Both the position numbers and the translations under genes were made by a program. Shown here piece by piece: positions 1 through 8,374 of a stretch of DNA of 64,000 nucleotides. The stretch comes from UBA668 sp040081465 (GTDB lineage Bacteria; Actinomycetota; Acidimicrobiia; Acidimicrobiales; Ilumatobacteraceae). The stretch lies in contig JBEBGL010000004.1 in the NCBI GenBank assembly GCA_040081465.1, forward strand, positions 62,001 to 126,000, given 5' to 3'. Below the pieces are notes generated by a model. It worked only from the letters and a program-made list of their open reading frames with translations. It was not told the DNA's origin and did not search any database. Positions within the stretch are counted from its first letter, which is position 1. The number at the start of each line of letters is the position of its first letter.

Positions 1-83
1 TGTGCCGCTTCGTAACGGTTGAAGGCCTCGAACGGGCTGGAGAGGATGACCCCTCCGAAGTCCCACAGAACGGCTTTATACAC
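1..83 (-). CDS. HAD-superfamily hydrolase, N-terminal fragment
   Basis: Only the first ~27 codons lie in the window; the gene runs off the left edge. The translation begins VYKAVLWDFGGVI, the HAD motif I with the nucleophile aspartate (WDFGGV), followed by SSPFEAF, which is typical of the epoxide-hydrolase-N-terminal/ACAD10-like HAD subgroup. I place the start at GTG 83 because TACGAT lies 6 bases upstream on the minus strand (positions 95-90), a leaderless -10 arrangement seen at many genes here. Substrate cannot be predicted. The gene is divergent from the RNase gene at 109. Confidence 0.7.
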   Translation of the reverse strand, partial: MYKAVLWDFGGVILSSPFEAFNRYEAA

Positions 84-89
84 CGGCGC

Positions 90-99
90 ATCGTAGGCT
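90..99. promoter_or_regulatory. Divergent, overlapping leaderless -10 boxes
   Basis: Minus strand: TACGAT (95-90) then 6 bases to GTG 83. Plus strand: TAGGCT (94-99) then 9 bases to ATG 109. The two hexamers share positions 94-95. The plus-strand spacing is longer than the 6-7 bases usual here, so that half is less sure. Confidence 0.45.
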
Positions 100-108
100 G
101 GCCGGGCT

Positions 109-1317
109 ATGCCACATCATGTCGTCGTCGATGGATCGAACCTTGCGACGGAAGGCCGTACTCAGCCAAGCCTCGCTCAACTCGACCAGGCTGTACAGGC
201 GTACATGGCCGAGCACCCCGATTCGTTGATCACCGTGGTGGTCGATGCAACGTTCGGGCACCGTATCGATCCGAAGGAAGTCAGCGCCTTTGACGAAGGC
301 GTCAGCAACAACGAACTTGTCGCCCCACCAGCGGGCGCGATTGGTCGCGGCGACGCCTTCGTGCTCAGCATCGCCGACAAAGTGCATGCGACCGTTATCT
401 CGAACGACAGCTATCAAGAGTTCCACGGTCAGTACGCGTGGCTATTCGACGAAGGTCGTCTAGTCGGTGGCAAGCCTGTCCCGCATATCGGTTGGGTATT
501 CGTCAACCGACTGCCGGTTCGCGGTCCGCTCAGTCGTAAGAGCGTGGCCGACGGGAAGCGGAAAGCTGCTGGCGGCAAAGCGACGTCGCCCACGACGGTG
601 CGCGTCGGCAGTCCCGAAGCCAATCAACCGATGCCCGTTCCGAAGGGTCCACCGCCAGGACCGGCCACCGCGAAGGCAAAGGGCAGGTCGGCACCGGTCG
701 AGAAGGCAGCGACCAAACGCAACGCGAAGGCCGCGCCGAGGGCGAGAGGCGACGCGGCGGATGGCGACGTGAAATCGACGGTGAACGACTTGTTGTCGTT
801 CCTTACATTCGTCGAGCGCCATCCAGTAGGCACGAGCGTGAATGCAATCGTCGATCACTATTCGTCGCACGGTGCTTATGTGCGTATCGACGCTGTCGTC
901 GGTTACGTTCCGTTGCGTCTGATGGCCGATCCACCGCCCCGCAGCGCACGCGAGTTCATGAAGGTCGGCGAGTCGGTCACGCTGGTCGTCGACAGCTTCC
1001 GGCCCGCAAAGCGCAGCGTCGATCTCGCGATTCCCGGGCTCGGCTCGGCTCCTGCGGCCGTTGAGGCCAAGGCGAAACCAGCGAAGCCTGCCAAAGCCGC
1101 GAAGCCAGTCAAGAAGGCCACGACGAAGCCAAAGAAAGCGCCGGCGAAGAAGCCCACCGCGAAGGCGCCTAAGAAGTCGGCACCGCCCGCCAAAACCCCA
1201 ACAGCGAAGGCATCAGTTGCCAAGGTCGCAAAAGCGCCTGCTAAAGCGGCAGCAGCCAAGAAGTCGAATGGCGCGCTCTCGAAGTTGGGCTTGCGTCGTC
1301 GCCGTGCGCCAGAGTGA
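109..1317 (+). CDS. NYN (Zc3h12a-like) RNase with S1-like domain and basic tail
   Basis: This 402-residue protein has three parts. Residues 1-145 look like a PIN-like NYN/Zc3h12a ribonuclease domain: VVVDGSNLA near the N-terminus, VVVDATFGHR, and GRGDAFVLSIA with the acidic residues expected for metal-dependent RNA cleavage. Residues ~225-310 resemble an S1/OB RNA-binding domain (VGTSVNAIVDHYSSHGAYVR). The remainder (~315-402) is a low-complexity Lys/Ala/Pro tail of repeated KPAK, KKA and AKKP units, like histone-H1-type tails of actinobacterial nucleic-acid binding proteins. A second basic linker lies at ~150-215. I infer an RNA-processing or decay nuclease. The combination of domains is what I see; the RNA target is unknown. 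Confidence 0.7.
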   Translation: MPHHVVVDGSNLATEGRTQPSLAQLDQAVQAYMAEHPDSLITVVVDATFGHRIDPKEVSAFDEGVSNNELVAPPAGAIGRGDAFVLSIADKVHATVISNDSYQEFHGQYAWLFDEGRLVGGKPVPHIGWVFVNRLPVRGPLSRKSVADGKRKAAGGKATSPTTVRVGSPEANQPMPVPKGPPPGPATAKAKGRSAPVEKAATKRNAKAAPRARGDAADGDVKSTVNDLLSFLTFVERHPVGTSVNAIVDHYSSHGAYVRIDAVVGYVPLRLMADPPPRSAREFMKVGESVTLVVDSFRPAKRSVDLAIPGLGSAPAAVEAKAKPAKPAKAAKPVKKATTKPKKAPAKKPTAKAPKKSAPPAKTPTAKASVAKVAKAPAKAAAAKKSNGALSKLGLRRRRAPE

Positions 1318-1322
1318 TTGGC

Positions 1323-1328
1323 TACGGT
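1323..1328 (+). promoter_or_regulatory. Leaderless -10 (TACGGT) for xth
   Basis: TACGGT is followed by exactly 7 bases and then GTG 1336. This supports transcription starting at the GTG and decides the xth start. Confidence 0.5.
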
Positions 1329-1335
1329 CCTCGCC

Positions 1336-2106
1336 GTGCGTCTAGCTACATGGAACGTCAACTCATTGAAAGTAAGACTGCCGCGCGTTGAGGAATGGCT
1401 CGCCGACGTGCAGCCCGACGTGCTGTGCATACAGGAGACCAAGCTTGCCGACGATGCATTTCCTGCTCTGACGTTTGCCGCGCTCGGCTACGAGGCCGCG
1501 CATTATGGCCAAGGTCAGTGGAACGGTGTTGCCATCCTCTCGCGCGTCGGATTGACCGATGTGGTCAACAATTTCGCCGGCGGCGGCGAACCCGACGCCG
1601 ATGCGCGCATCATTACCGCCTTGTGCGGAGGCGTGCGCGTCAGTTGCGTGTATGTGCCCAATGGGCGATCACTCGACGACGATCACTACCAGTACAAGTT
1701 GCGGTGGTTGGCGCAGTTGCGCAGCCATGTCGCCGCGCTCAGCAAGCCGAACGATCAGGTCGTTGTGACTGGCGACTTCAACATTGCACCCACAGATTTG
1801 GATGTGTACGACCCCAAGAAGTTCGTTGGCGCCACGCATGCCAGTCCGGCCGAGCGTGCAGAGCTGCAAGCGCTATGCGATTGGGGAATGGTCGATCTAT
1901 TCCGCAAGCACCACGAGGACGCGAAGTTGTACAGCTGGTGGGATTACCGCGCTGGCGATTTCCACCAGGGTCGCGGCTTACGCATCGACCTTGTGCTGGG
2001 CACCTCGTCGGTGGCCGATCGATGCGAGTTCGCAGTCATTGATCGCAATGCCCGCAAGGGCCAGTTGCCGAGCGATCACGCGCCCGTCATCGTCGACCTG
2101 GCCTGA
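1336..2106 (+). CDS. xth: Exodeoxyribonuclease III
   Basis: AP endonuclease/3'-5' exonuclease of the ExoIII (EEP) family, acting in base excision repair. The 256-residue protein starts VRLATWNVNSLKVRL, then shows the metal-binding CIQETKL, the catalytic GDFNIAPTDLD and the terminal SDHAPV motifs, all complete. An in-frame TTG at 1318 exists, but GTG 1336 gives the family's standard N-terminus and sits 7 bases after a TACGGT -10 box. The 3' end overlaps the convergent helicase gene by 31 bases. Confidence 0.93.
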   Translation: MRLATWNVNSLKVRLPRVEEWLADVQPDVLCIQETKLADDAFPALTFAALGYEAAHYGQGQWNGVAILSRVGLTDVVNNFAGGGEPDADARIITALCGGVRVSCVYVPNGRSLDDDHYQYKLRWLAQLRSHVAALSKPNDQVVVTGDFNIAPTDLDVYDPKKFVGATHASPAERAELQALCDWGMVDLFRKHHEDAKLYSWWDYRAGDFHQGRGLRIDLVLGTSSVADRCEFAVIDRNARKGQLPSDHAPVIVDLA

Positions 2107-3959
2107 GTGGCCGTCGGGGGAAGTGGTCGCAGCGCTGCGGCTGCAGTCTCGGAGATGCCCAGGCGCGTAGCGAGCTCGGCAACATCTGCGGGCGGTTGTT
2201 CGGCGAGCAGCTTCAAAACGCGATCGCTACACACCGCGAGTTCACTTTGGCCTCCAACCCGCGCGATTGCTGCTCGCCACTCACGAAATGGCTCGAGTGG
2301 GTCGGCAGGAAGTCGTTGACGAATTGGCGGGGGCACGGGTTCGTCGATCGTGCCGGTGTCGACGACTGCCTGCAGCCAGCGACTGGGTGCAACCGTCTTG
2401 CGTTGCCGAACCGCGCTGCGTGTGATCAGCAGGTCGTGGGCGGCGCGCGTGATTGCGACGTAGAAGAGCCGAGCTTCCTCTGCCAACTGCAGGGCTGACG
2501 AGGCGGAGCTGTGCGGCACCAAACCTTCCTCGGCGCCAGTGATGACAACTCCGTGCCACTCGCGCCCCTTTGCGGCGTGAAAGGTGATCAGCGCTACCGC
2601 GTCGCCGTCGTTGGTCGGTTCCAGATCGTCGAACGCTGTGCGCGATTCAACCCAGGCGCGAAACGTGCCCGCCTCGCCCGACGACATGAATCGATCGGCT
2701 TCGGCCGCAACGCGGCGGGTTACCTCGTCAATGTCGACGATCGCTGAGTCGACCCACTTCGCCAGCAGCTCGCGCGAAGTGCAGCCATACGCAGTACGCA
2801 ACACGGTCTCAAGCGGCGACTTACCAACGCTGCGCTCGGTCTCGATTCCGTGCTCGTCGAAGACGGCTTGCAAGACGGTGAGCTGCTCGTTGGTGCGTGC
2901 CAGTACCGCCAGTTCGCGTCCGCGTCGCTGGTGCATCAGCGCTCGAATGTGGCTTGCGACTGCTTCTGCTTCGGCACGCTCGTCTGCGTGCACCTGCACG
3001 CGAACTGCGGGACCGCCTGGCAACTCGCTGTGCGACGAGTCGCTTTGCCCGCTCGCTTCCAACGCGGCCGCACCCGCTCGCAGCACCTGCGGCGAACAGC
3101 GATAGTTCGTTGTCAGCTCCAGCACGGTCACCCGCGGATAGTGCACCTCGACTTCCGCGAGCGTGCTTGGGTCGGCGCCGTTCCAGCCGTAGATCGCCTG
3201 CCGCGGATCGCCGACTAGGCATATGTCGGGGCGACCACCACGTATGCCCTCCAGTACGGCGTGCTGCAAGGGGTTCAAGTCCTGCGCTTCGTCGACGAAG
3301 AGATGGCGGTAGCGCCAGCGCACTCCCTCGGCCCACGCCATGTCTGTGCGCAACGCGTTGAGTGTCTGTGTCAGCAAGTCGTCGAAGTCGACCACGCCGC
3401 GACGACGCTTCAATCGTTCGTACGTGTCGACGAACGTGCCGTACTGCGAAGTCGGAATAGCACTGCGCCGGCGCGCCTGTCGGCTGGCCGCTTCGTACCC
3501 GTCGGCTGGCACCATTCGTGCTCGCGCCCAATCGACATCGGCGAGCGCCGGAAATGGCTCGACCTTCAGCCTCATCTCGGTCAGCACTTCCCTGGCAAGT
3601 CGAACACGATCGTTTGCAACCTGCGGGAGCGACTGGTGCGCGGCCAGCGCTCTATCTCGCAGCAGTCGCAGCGCCATGCCGTGGAACGTGGCGGCCTCGA
3701 TTGGTTCGCGAATGTCGAGCCGGCGCAGTCGGCGTTTCAATTCGGCCGCCGCGTCGCGGGTGAACGTGAGCGCGAGCACATGCCGCGCTTGCGCGCTGCC
3801 GTTGGCGACCCGGTAGGCGATGCGACGAGTGAGCACGGTGGTCTTGCCCGAACCAGCGGCGGCAACGATGGCGAGCGGTGCCGCCTCGCTGACAACGGCG
3901 GCGCGTTGTTCCGCGTCGAGACCCCGCAGCACGGGGTCGGCCAACACGGGATCGGTCAT
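2076..3959 (-). CDS. UvrD/Rep-family ATP-dependent DNA helicase with HRDC-like C-terminus
   Basis: Superfamily 1A 3'-5' helicase of 627 residues. Walker A AAAGSGKTTVL (~32-42), the Q-motif-like DAEQRAAV, DDLL, the Walker B FVDEAQDLNPLQ, GDPRQAIYGWNGA, the TTFHAAKGREW-like motif V (ITFHAAKGREW) and FYVAITRA (motif VI) are all present. The last ~70 residues resemble an HRDC domain, as in UvrD2-type actinobacterial helicases, but the protein is shorter than UvrD. ATG 3959 is chosen because a minus-strand TATCGT (3972-3967) lies 7 bases upstream; an open frame continues 57 codons further but lacks a promoter-start fit. Likely role: repair or replication-associated unwinding. Confidence 0.88.
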   Translation of the reverse strand: MTDPVLADPVLRGLDAEQRAAVVSEAAPLAIVAAAGSGKTTVLTRRIAYRVANGSAQARHVLALTFTRDAAAELKRRLRRLDIREPIEAATFHGMALRLLRDRALAAHQSLPQVANDRVRLAREVLTEMRLKVEPFPALADVDWARARMVPADGYEAASRQARRRSAIPTSQYGTFVDTYERLKRRRGVVDFDDLLTQTLNALRTDMAWAEGVRWRYRHLFVDEAQDLNPLQHAVLEGIRGGRPDICLVGDPRQAIYGWNGADPSTLAEVEVHYPRVTVLELTTNYRCSPQVLRAGAAALEASGQSDSSHSELPGGPAVRVQVHADERAEAEAVASHIRALMHQRRGRELAVLARTNEQLTVLQAVFDEHGIETERSVGKSPLETVLRTAYGCTSRELLAKWVDSAIVDIDEVTRRVAAEADRFMSSGEAGTFRAWVESRTAFDDLEPTNDGDAVALITFHAAKGREWHGVVITGAEEGLVPHSSASSALQLAEEARLFYVAITRAAHDLLITRSAVRQRKTVAPSRWLQAVVDTGTIDEPVPPPIRQRLPADPLEPFREWRAAIARVGGQSELAVCSDRVLKLLAEQPPADVAELATRLGISETAAAALRPLPPTATQARSTMTGA

Positions 3960-3966
3960 CGGCCAC

Positions 3967-3972
3967 ACGATA
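3967..3972 (-). promoter_or_regulatory. Leaderless -10 (TATCGT) for the UvrD-like helicase
   Basis: On the minus strand TATCGT is followed by 7 bases (GTGGCCG) and then the ATG at 3959. Confidence 0.5.
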
Positions 3973-4010
3973 GAGGGATGAGTCAGTTCCGGCGGTCGGG
4001 GTGAACGCAC

Positions 4011-4016
4011 TACAGT
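4011..4016 (+). promoter_or_regulatory. Leaderless -10 (TACAGT) for the PH-domain gene
   Basis: TACAGT is followed by 7 bases and ATG 4024. It favours 4024 over an upstream in-frame GTG at 4015, which would overlap the -10. Confidence 0.5.
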
Positions 4017-4023
4017 GGCGACC

Positions 4024-4641
4024 ATGCCGTTTCCGAAAAAGAACCTCAACCCGGACGAAAACATCGTCATCGACATGCACCCGCACTGGTGGTTCTTCGC
4101 CGAGCCCGCTTCGGCGCTCGTGTTGGTCATCGTGCTTGCGATTCTTCAGGCCGCAAAAGGACCTGATGGCAAGACCGGCGATGTTCTGAAGTTGGTCCTC
4201 ATCGCGCTGCTGATTCTCAGCGCGTTGTGGGTGATCATCCGGTACCTGAAGTGGATTACCACCAACTTCGTGATGACCTCGCAGCGTCTGATCTTTCGCC
4301 AGGGCATCATCGCGAAGAGTGGCATCGAAATTCCGCTCGACCGCGTCAACAACGTCAACTTCAATCAGAGCATCTTCGAACGCATTCTGGGTGCGGGCGA
4401 TCTTCTGATCGAGTCAGGCGGCGAGGACGGCCAGCAGCGCTTCACCGACATTCGCAATCCCGAGAAGGTGCAGAACCTTCTCAGCAACCAGGTCGAGATC
4501 ACCCACGGCCGCCGCAGCAAGGGTGTGTCCGGCGGCGGTGGCGACGTAGCCGAACAACTCGAGCGCCTGGAAGGCATGCTGCAGCGCGGCACGCTCACGC
4601 AAGCCGAGTTCGACTCGCAGAAGCGCAAGCTGCTCGACTGA
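4024..4641 (+). CDS. PH-domain (bPH_2) membrane protein with SHOCT tail
   Basis: The 205-residue protein has two adjacent hydrophobic helices (~20-42 and ~57-77), then a bacterial PH-like domain (YLKWITTNFVMTSQRLIFR through LDRVNNVNFNQS and a GDLLIESGGEDG strand), the usual arrangement of the DUF304/bPH_2 family. Residues ~175-205 (LERLEGMLQRGTLTQAEFDSQ) form a SHOCT-like motif that is common at C-termini of actinobacterial membrane proteins. Function is unknown; the family is thought to act as membrane-associated scaffold domains. It is transcribed on its own, divergently from the helicase. Confidence 0.8.
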   Translation: MPFPKKNLNPDENIVIDMHPHWWFFAEPASALVLVIVLAILQAAKGPDGKTGDVLKLVLIALLILSALWVIIRYLKWITTNFVMTSQRLIFRQGIIAKSGIEIPLDRVNNVNFNQSIFERILGAGDLLIESGGEDGQQRFTDIRNPEKVQNLLSNQVEITHGRRSKGVSGGGGDVAEQLERLEGMLQRGTLTQAEFDSQKRKLLD

Positions 4642-4659
4642 GTCTGGTTGCCGTTCCGC

Positions 4660-5529
4660 TTACGGCAGTCCGGCGTGACCGACGGCGACGCGAGTCGTCA
4701 GAATCCGGCCTGTACGCGAAGCGGCGGCTTCGGCCGGATGTGAATCCTTGGCGGTGAGAACGAACAGTGTGCGCCCGTCGTCGCCCCCCAACATGCATGC
4801 ATATGAGATCTGCTCGGTCGCAACTTCTGACAGAACTTCGCCACCCGCGGCGACCCTGATGCATCGGGGACTGAGCGCATCGGCAACCCACACCGCGCCC
4901 TCGGCGTCGAGGCAAATTCCGTCAGGAGCAACGCCGGGCAGTGGTGCCCAAACCCGCTGATTGTGCAACGTCCCGTCGGCGTGAACATCGAACGCCGACA
5001 GTTGCGCGCCGAGCGTTTCGGCGATGATGAGCGTGCGGCCATCGGGTGTGATCACGGTTCCGTTGGGGAAGCGCAAAGCCGTCGCGGCGACGTGCACGCT
5101 GCCATCGGGATCCACGCGCGCGAGCGTTGCACCCTTGTACGCCTTCAACCTGGCGACGAACTCGTCCGATCGCGACGCTGCATCGAGATCGAATCCGAAA
5201 TTACCGACGTACGCGCGTCCCGCGGCATCGACTGTCATGTCGTTGCAGTGGAACTCGGCAATCTCCGACAGGTCGGCGTGCACCACTAACTCGTAGTCGT
5301 CAAGTCGTAGTACTTGGCGATCGAGCATCGAGACCACGAGCAGGTTGCCATCGGGTAACCAGCCGAGCCCACTCGGCTGACCGGGCACCTCCAGCATTGT
5401 TGCAACCTTGCCCTGGGCATCGACCGTCTTCACTGCGTGGTCGTAGAAGTCGCTGAACCAAAGCTTGCCATCGTGCCAGCGCGGGCCTTCAGCGAAGTAG
5501 AGACCGTCACACAACTGTTCCGTGTTCAT
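4660..5529 (-). CDS. SMP-30/gluconolactonase-family protein
   Basis: Six-bladed beta-propeller of 289 residues related to SMP-30/gluconolactonase/LRE. Metal-site and fold motifs visible: AEGPRWHDGKLWFSD near the N-terminus (Glu ligand), HCNDMTVDAAGRAYVGN, RFPNGTVITPDG (Asn ligand) and APDGICLDAEGAVWVAD (Asp ligand). The likely reaction is hydrolysis of a sugar lactone or similar ester. It is the last gene of a leftward operon, 7 bases after galK, so a role in sugar catabolism fits but is inferred. Confidence 0.83.
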   Translation of the reverse strand: MNTEQLCDGLYFAEGPRWHDGKLWFSDFYDHAVKTVDAQGKVATMLEVPGQPSGLGWLPDGNLLVVSMLDRQVLRLDDYELVVHADLSEIAEFHCNDMTVDAAGRAYVGNFGFDLDAASRSDEFVARLKAYKGATLARVDPDGSVHVAATALRFPNGTVITPDGRTLIIAETLGAQLSAFDVHADGTLHNQRVWAPLPGVAPDGICLDAEGAVWVADALSPRCIRVAAGGEVLSEVATEQISYACMLGGDDGRTLFVLTAKDSHPAEAAASRTGRILTTRVAVGHAGLP

Positions 5530-5536
5530 ACGTGAG

Positions 5537-6541
5537 TCATTCTTCCTCGTCTGCGACGGTCGCCGCGCCGTCTACGGCGTGCACGACCCAACCTTCTGTC
5601 ACTGCGCCAGGCTCGGCCAGTGCGACGACGCATCCGCCGAATCCGCCGCCGGTCATTCGCGCTCCGTAGACGCCGGGGGTTTGTGTCAATTGCTCGACGG
5701 CAGAATCCATCGCGGGTGTCGATGTTTGATAGAGGGCGCGCAGGCTGGTGTGGCTTGCCAGCATGAGTCGACCCGCTTCGCTGAGGTTCTGGTCGGTCAG
5801 GGCCGAGACGAACTGCTTTACCCGTTCGTTCTCGCCGATGACATGAAAGGCGCGGGCTCGAACAACTGGATCGTCGATGGACCGTGCTTGCTCGAGCGTT
5901 GCATCGCGCAATGGCCCGATTCGCCGCTCCGCTGCCGCGCACTCTGCGACGCGATCGGCGTAGGGGCTGCCGACCAGCCGGCGATGAGCGATGAACTGCA
6001 CCACGATCTCGACGTCGTCGGGCAATCGGACCGGACTCACGGTCAGTTCGGTGCAATCAATGAGCAGCGCATGCTGCGCGACGCCGGCGGTGATGGCGAG
6101 TTGGTCCATGATTCCGCTCGGCAACCCGGTCGCTCGATTCTCCGCACGCTGGCACAACTGAGCGAGTTCAAGCGCCGAGCCGACGAACCCCAACGCCAAC
6201 GCAACGGCGACCTCTAGCGCGGCACTACTCGAGAGACCCGCGCCGATCGGAATGCTCGTCTCGACGCGACCATCAAATCCATTCGAGGGCGACATTTCCG
6301 CGACGACTCCCGCCACGTACTTTGCCCAGGGCGGCGTCGCATCTTGCGGGCGATTGATGTGAAGCGGCAGGTCGACAGGCTCGGCCTCGTCACTCGAAGT
6401 CAGCTGCACGCGGTCGCGATCAACAGTGCCGACGATTCTCGTGTACCGGTCTATAGCCATCGGCAACACGAGGCCGCCGGTGTAATCGGTGTGATCGCCG
6501 ATCAGGTTGACACGACCGGGGGCCACGATGACCTTTTTCAC
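5537..6541 (-). CDS. galK: Galactokinase (GHMP kinase)
   Basis: ATP-dependent phosphorylation of galactose at C1 (Leloir pathway), cytosolic. The 334-residue protein has the galactokinase signature GRVNLIGDHTDYTGG (~8-22), the GHMP glycine-rich ATP loop PIGAGLSSSAALEVA (~95-109) and the C-terminal GARMTGGGFGGCVVAL motif. It is slightly short compared with classical GalK (~380) but complete. The GTG start at 6541 overlaps the stop of the upstream LLM gene (GTGA), so translation is coupled. No galT or galE lies nearby; a related GHMP sugar kinase cannot be excluded. Confidence 0.87.
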   Translation of the reverse strand: MKKVIVAPGRVNLIGDHTDYTGGLVLPMAIDRYTRIVGTVDRDRVQLTSSDEAEPVDLPLHINRPQDATPPWAKYVAGVVAEMSPSNGFDGRVETSIPIGAGLSSSAALEVAVALALGFVGSALELAQLCQRAENRATGLPSGIMDQLAITAGVAQHALLIDCTELTVSPVRLPDDVEIVVQFIAHRRLVGSPYADRVAECAAAERRIGPLRDATLEQARSIDDPVVRARAFHVIGENERVKQFVSALTDQNLSEAGRLMLASHTSLRALYQTSTPAMDSAVEQLTQTPGVYGARMTGGGFGGCVVALAEPGAVTEGWVVHAVDGAATVADEEE

Positions 6542-7437
6542 GACAGATGCAGCAACTCGCTGAATCGATGGAGGGCTTCAATGTCGAACGGAGCGCGCAA
6601 CGCAATGTTCACTTGGTCAGCACCCGCATCGACGTAGCGGCCGATGGCATCCATCATCTCGTCCTCGCTGCCGGTCAATACACCGGGTCGGACGAAGTCG
6701 CTGATCTTGCCAAACTGCTGCTGCAGCGACTCCTCTGTGAATGCGAGGCCCACATTGATCGCACGCTTGATCGCTTTCGGATCGCGACCGACAGCTGCGC
6801 AGTGCTCGTTCAGCACTGTGTTCTTGTGCGCGAATTGATCCGGGGGAATGAAAGGCACGTTCCATCCGTCTGCGTAGCGAGCGGCGATCCTCAGCGTGCG
6901 CTTCTCGCCACCGCCGCCAACCCAGATCGGAATCTTGGATTGGATTGGTCGTGGCTCGTTGCGCGCAGCAGCGAGATTGAAGTACTCGCCTGCAAAGGTC
7001 GTCACATCATCGTGAAGCAGGCCGCGCATGCACTGGATGCCTTCCTCCAATTGATCGAGGCGAACCTTCGCTGACGGAAAGGGGAATCCGTACGCGTCGT
7101 ATTCGACCTGCGCCCAACCAGAGCCGATGCCCATCTCTGCACGCCCGCCACTGAGTTGGTCGATGGCGGTGATCGCTTTGGCCAGCACGGCCGGGTGGCG
7201 GTAGCCGATCGAATAGACAAGCGAGCCGCAACGCACCTTGCTGGTACTGCACGCGAGTGCGGCGTGCATCGCCACTGCCTCAAGGCACGCAGCGTCGTCT
7301 GGCTTGCCGGTGGCGCCGTAGAAGTGGTCCCACACGCTGATCCAGCCGAAGCCCAGGTCTTCGATCTGTCGCCAAACGCTGCGCAATTCGTCGGCGGTCG
7401 TGTGCTGCAAGCCGACGTGCGCTCCGAAAAGTGTCAC
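6538..7437 (-). CDS. Luciferase-like (LLM class, probably F420-dependent) oxidoreductase
   Basis: TIM-barrel flavin/F420 oxidoreductase of 299 residues. Family features include LGFGWISVWDHFYG, LACSTSKVRCGSLV, RAEMGIGSGWAQVEYDAYG and IPIWVGGGGEKRTLRIAARYADGWN, which match the actinobacterial F420-dependent LLM group. The start is GTG 7437, giving VTLFGAHVGLQ; a minus-strand TACCTT lies 6 bases upstream. An open frame extends 39 codons further upstream but would run through the divergent promoter region. First gene of the LLM-galK-lactonase operon; the substrate is unknown. Confidence 0.83.
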   Translation of the reverse strand: MTLFGAHVGLQHTTADELRSVWRQIEDLGFGWISVWDHFYGATGKPDDAACLEAVAMHAALACSTSKVRCGSLVYSIGYRHPAVLAKAITAIDQLSGGRAEMGIGSGWAQVEYDAYGFPFPSAKVRLDQLEEGIQCMRGLLHDDVTTFAGEYFNLAAARNEPRPIQSKIPIWVGGGGEKRTLRIAARYADGWNVPFIPPDQFAHKNTVLNEHCAAVGRDPKAIKRAINVGLAFTEESLQQQFGKISDFVRPGVLTGSEDEMMDAIGRYVDAGADQVNIALRAPFDIEALHRFSELLHLS

Positions 7438-7443
7438 GAGGGG

Positions 7444-7453
7444 AAGGTAGTCT
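7444..7453. promoter_or_regulatory. Overlapping divergent leaderless promoters
   Basis: In a 22-base intergenic region the minus strand carries TACCTT (7449-7444), 6 bases from GTG 7437, and the plus strand carries TAGTCT (7448-7453), 6 bases from ATG 7460. The two hexamers share positions 7448-7449, so the two promoters cannot be bound at the same time. Confidence 0.55.
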
Positions 7454-7459
7454 GCGCGA

Positions 7460-8374
7460 ATGCCCCGCGCTCTTGTTGCAACCGGAATGGAACTGGAATA
7501 CGACACCTTCGGATCGCCTGACGACCCGCCGATTTTGCTCATCATGGGTCTCACCGCCCAGATGACCGCATGGGACGAGCGCCTGTGTCAGCTATGGGCC
7601 GATGCCGGTCGCTTCGTGATTCGCTTCGATAACCGAGACTGCGGCTTGTCGACGAAGCTCGATGGCCAAGTGCCCGACCTTGCAGGTGCGATGACAGCGG
7701 CGTTTGCCGACCAACCGCCGCCGCCGCTGCCGTACACGTTGTCCGACATGGCGGCCGACGCGGTCGGGCTGCTCGACCATCTCGGCATCGACAAGGCGCA
7801 TATCGTTGGGGCGTCGTTAGGCGGCATGATCGCGCAAGTGGTCGCTGTCGAGTATCCCGACCGCGTGATTACGTTGACATCGTGGATGAGCCAGCCTGGC
7901 GACCCGGAAGCAGGTCAGCCGACTCCGGAAGCGGCAATAGCCATATTCACACCGCCACCAAACACACGCGACGAGTACATCGAGTCGGCAGCGCGCTGGA
8001 TGATTTGGCAATCGAAGAAGTACGGCGACCTCGAGCGTCTACGTGAACTTGCGGGCCGCGAGTTCGATCGCTCGTTCTACCCAGAGGGCGGTCCCCGCCA
8101 AGTTGCGGCGATCTACGGCAGTGGCCGACGCACTGAAGCGCTGAAGAACCTCGATGTTCCGACGCTGGTCATCCACGGGCGCGACGACACGTTGATTACG
8201 CCCAGCGGCGGGTTCATGACGGCCGACCTGATTCCGGGCGCTCATCTGCTGTACCTCGCCGACATGGGCCACGACATGCCCGAGCCACTGTGGCCGATGC
8301 TCGTAGACGCGATCATCACGCACACTTCGCGCAGCAGCTCCGACCGCGCGCAGCCGGCGCTCGCGAACCGATGA
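7460..8374 (+). CDS. Alpha/beta hydrolase
   Basis: The 304-residue protein has the nucleophile elbow GASLGGMIAQ (Ser ~117), the acid-strand VIHGRDDTLI (~236-245) and the catalytic His in MGHDMPEP near the end; the oxyanion region is ILLIMGLTAQMTAWD. This resembles esterases/aclacinomycin-methylesterase-like RdmC enzymes. Substrate is not predictable. It leads a four-gene rightward operon with overlapping reading frames, so it may act on an ester or thioester in the same pathway as the CoA transferase that follows. Confidence 0.8.
   Translation: MPRALVATGMELEYDTFGSPDDPPILLIMGLTAQMTAWDERLCQLWADAGRFVIRFDNRDCGLSTKLDGQVPDLAGAMTAAFADQPPPPLPYTLSDMAADAVGLLDHLGIDKAHIVGASLGGMIAQVVAVEYPDRVITLTSWMSQPGDPEAGQPTPEAAIAIFTPPPNTRDEYIESAARWMIWQSKKYGDLERLRELAGREFDRSFYPEGGPRQVAAIYGSGRRTEALKNLDVPTLVIHGRDDTLITPSGGFMTADLIPGAHLLYLADMGHDMPEPLWPMLVDAIITHTSRSSSDRAQPALANR

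Noticed and set aside
2107..2498. Short plus-strand open frames after xth
   Set aside because: They lie fully antisense to the helicase C-terminus and have no motif or promoter.
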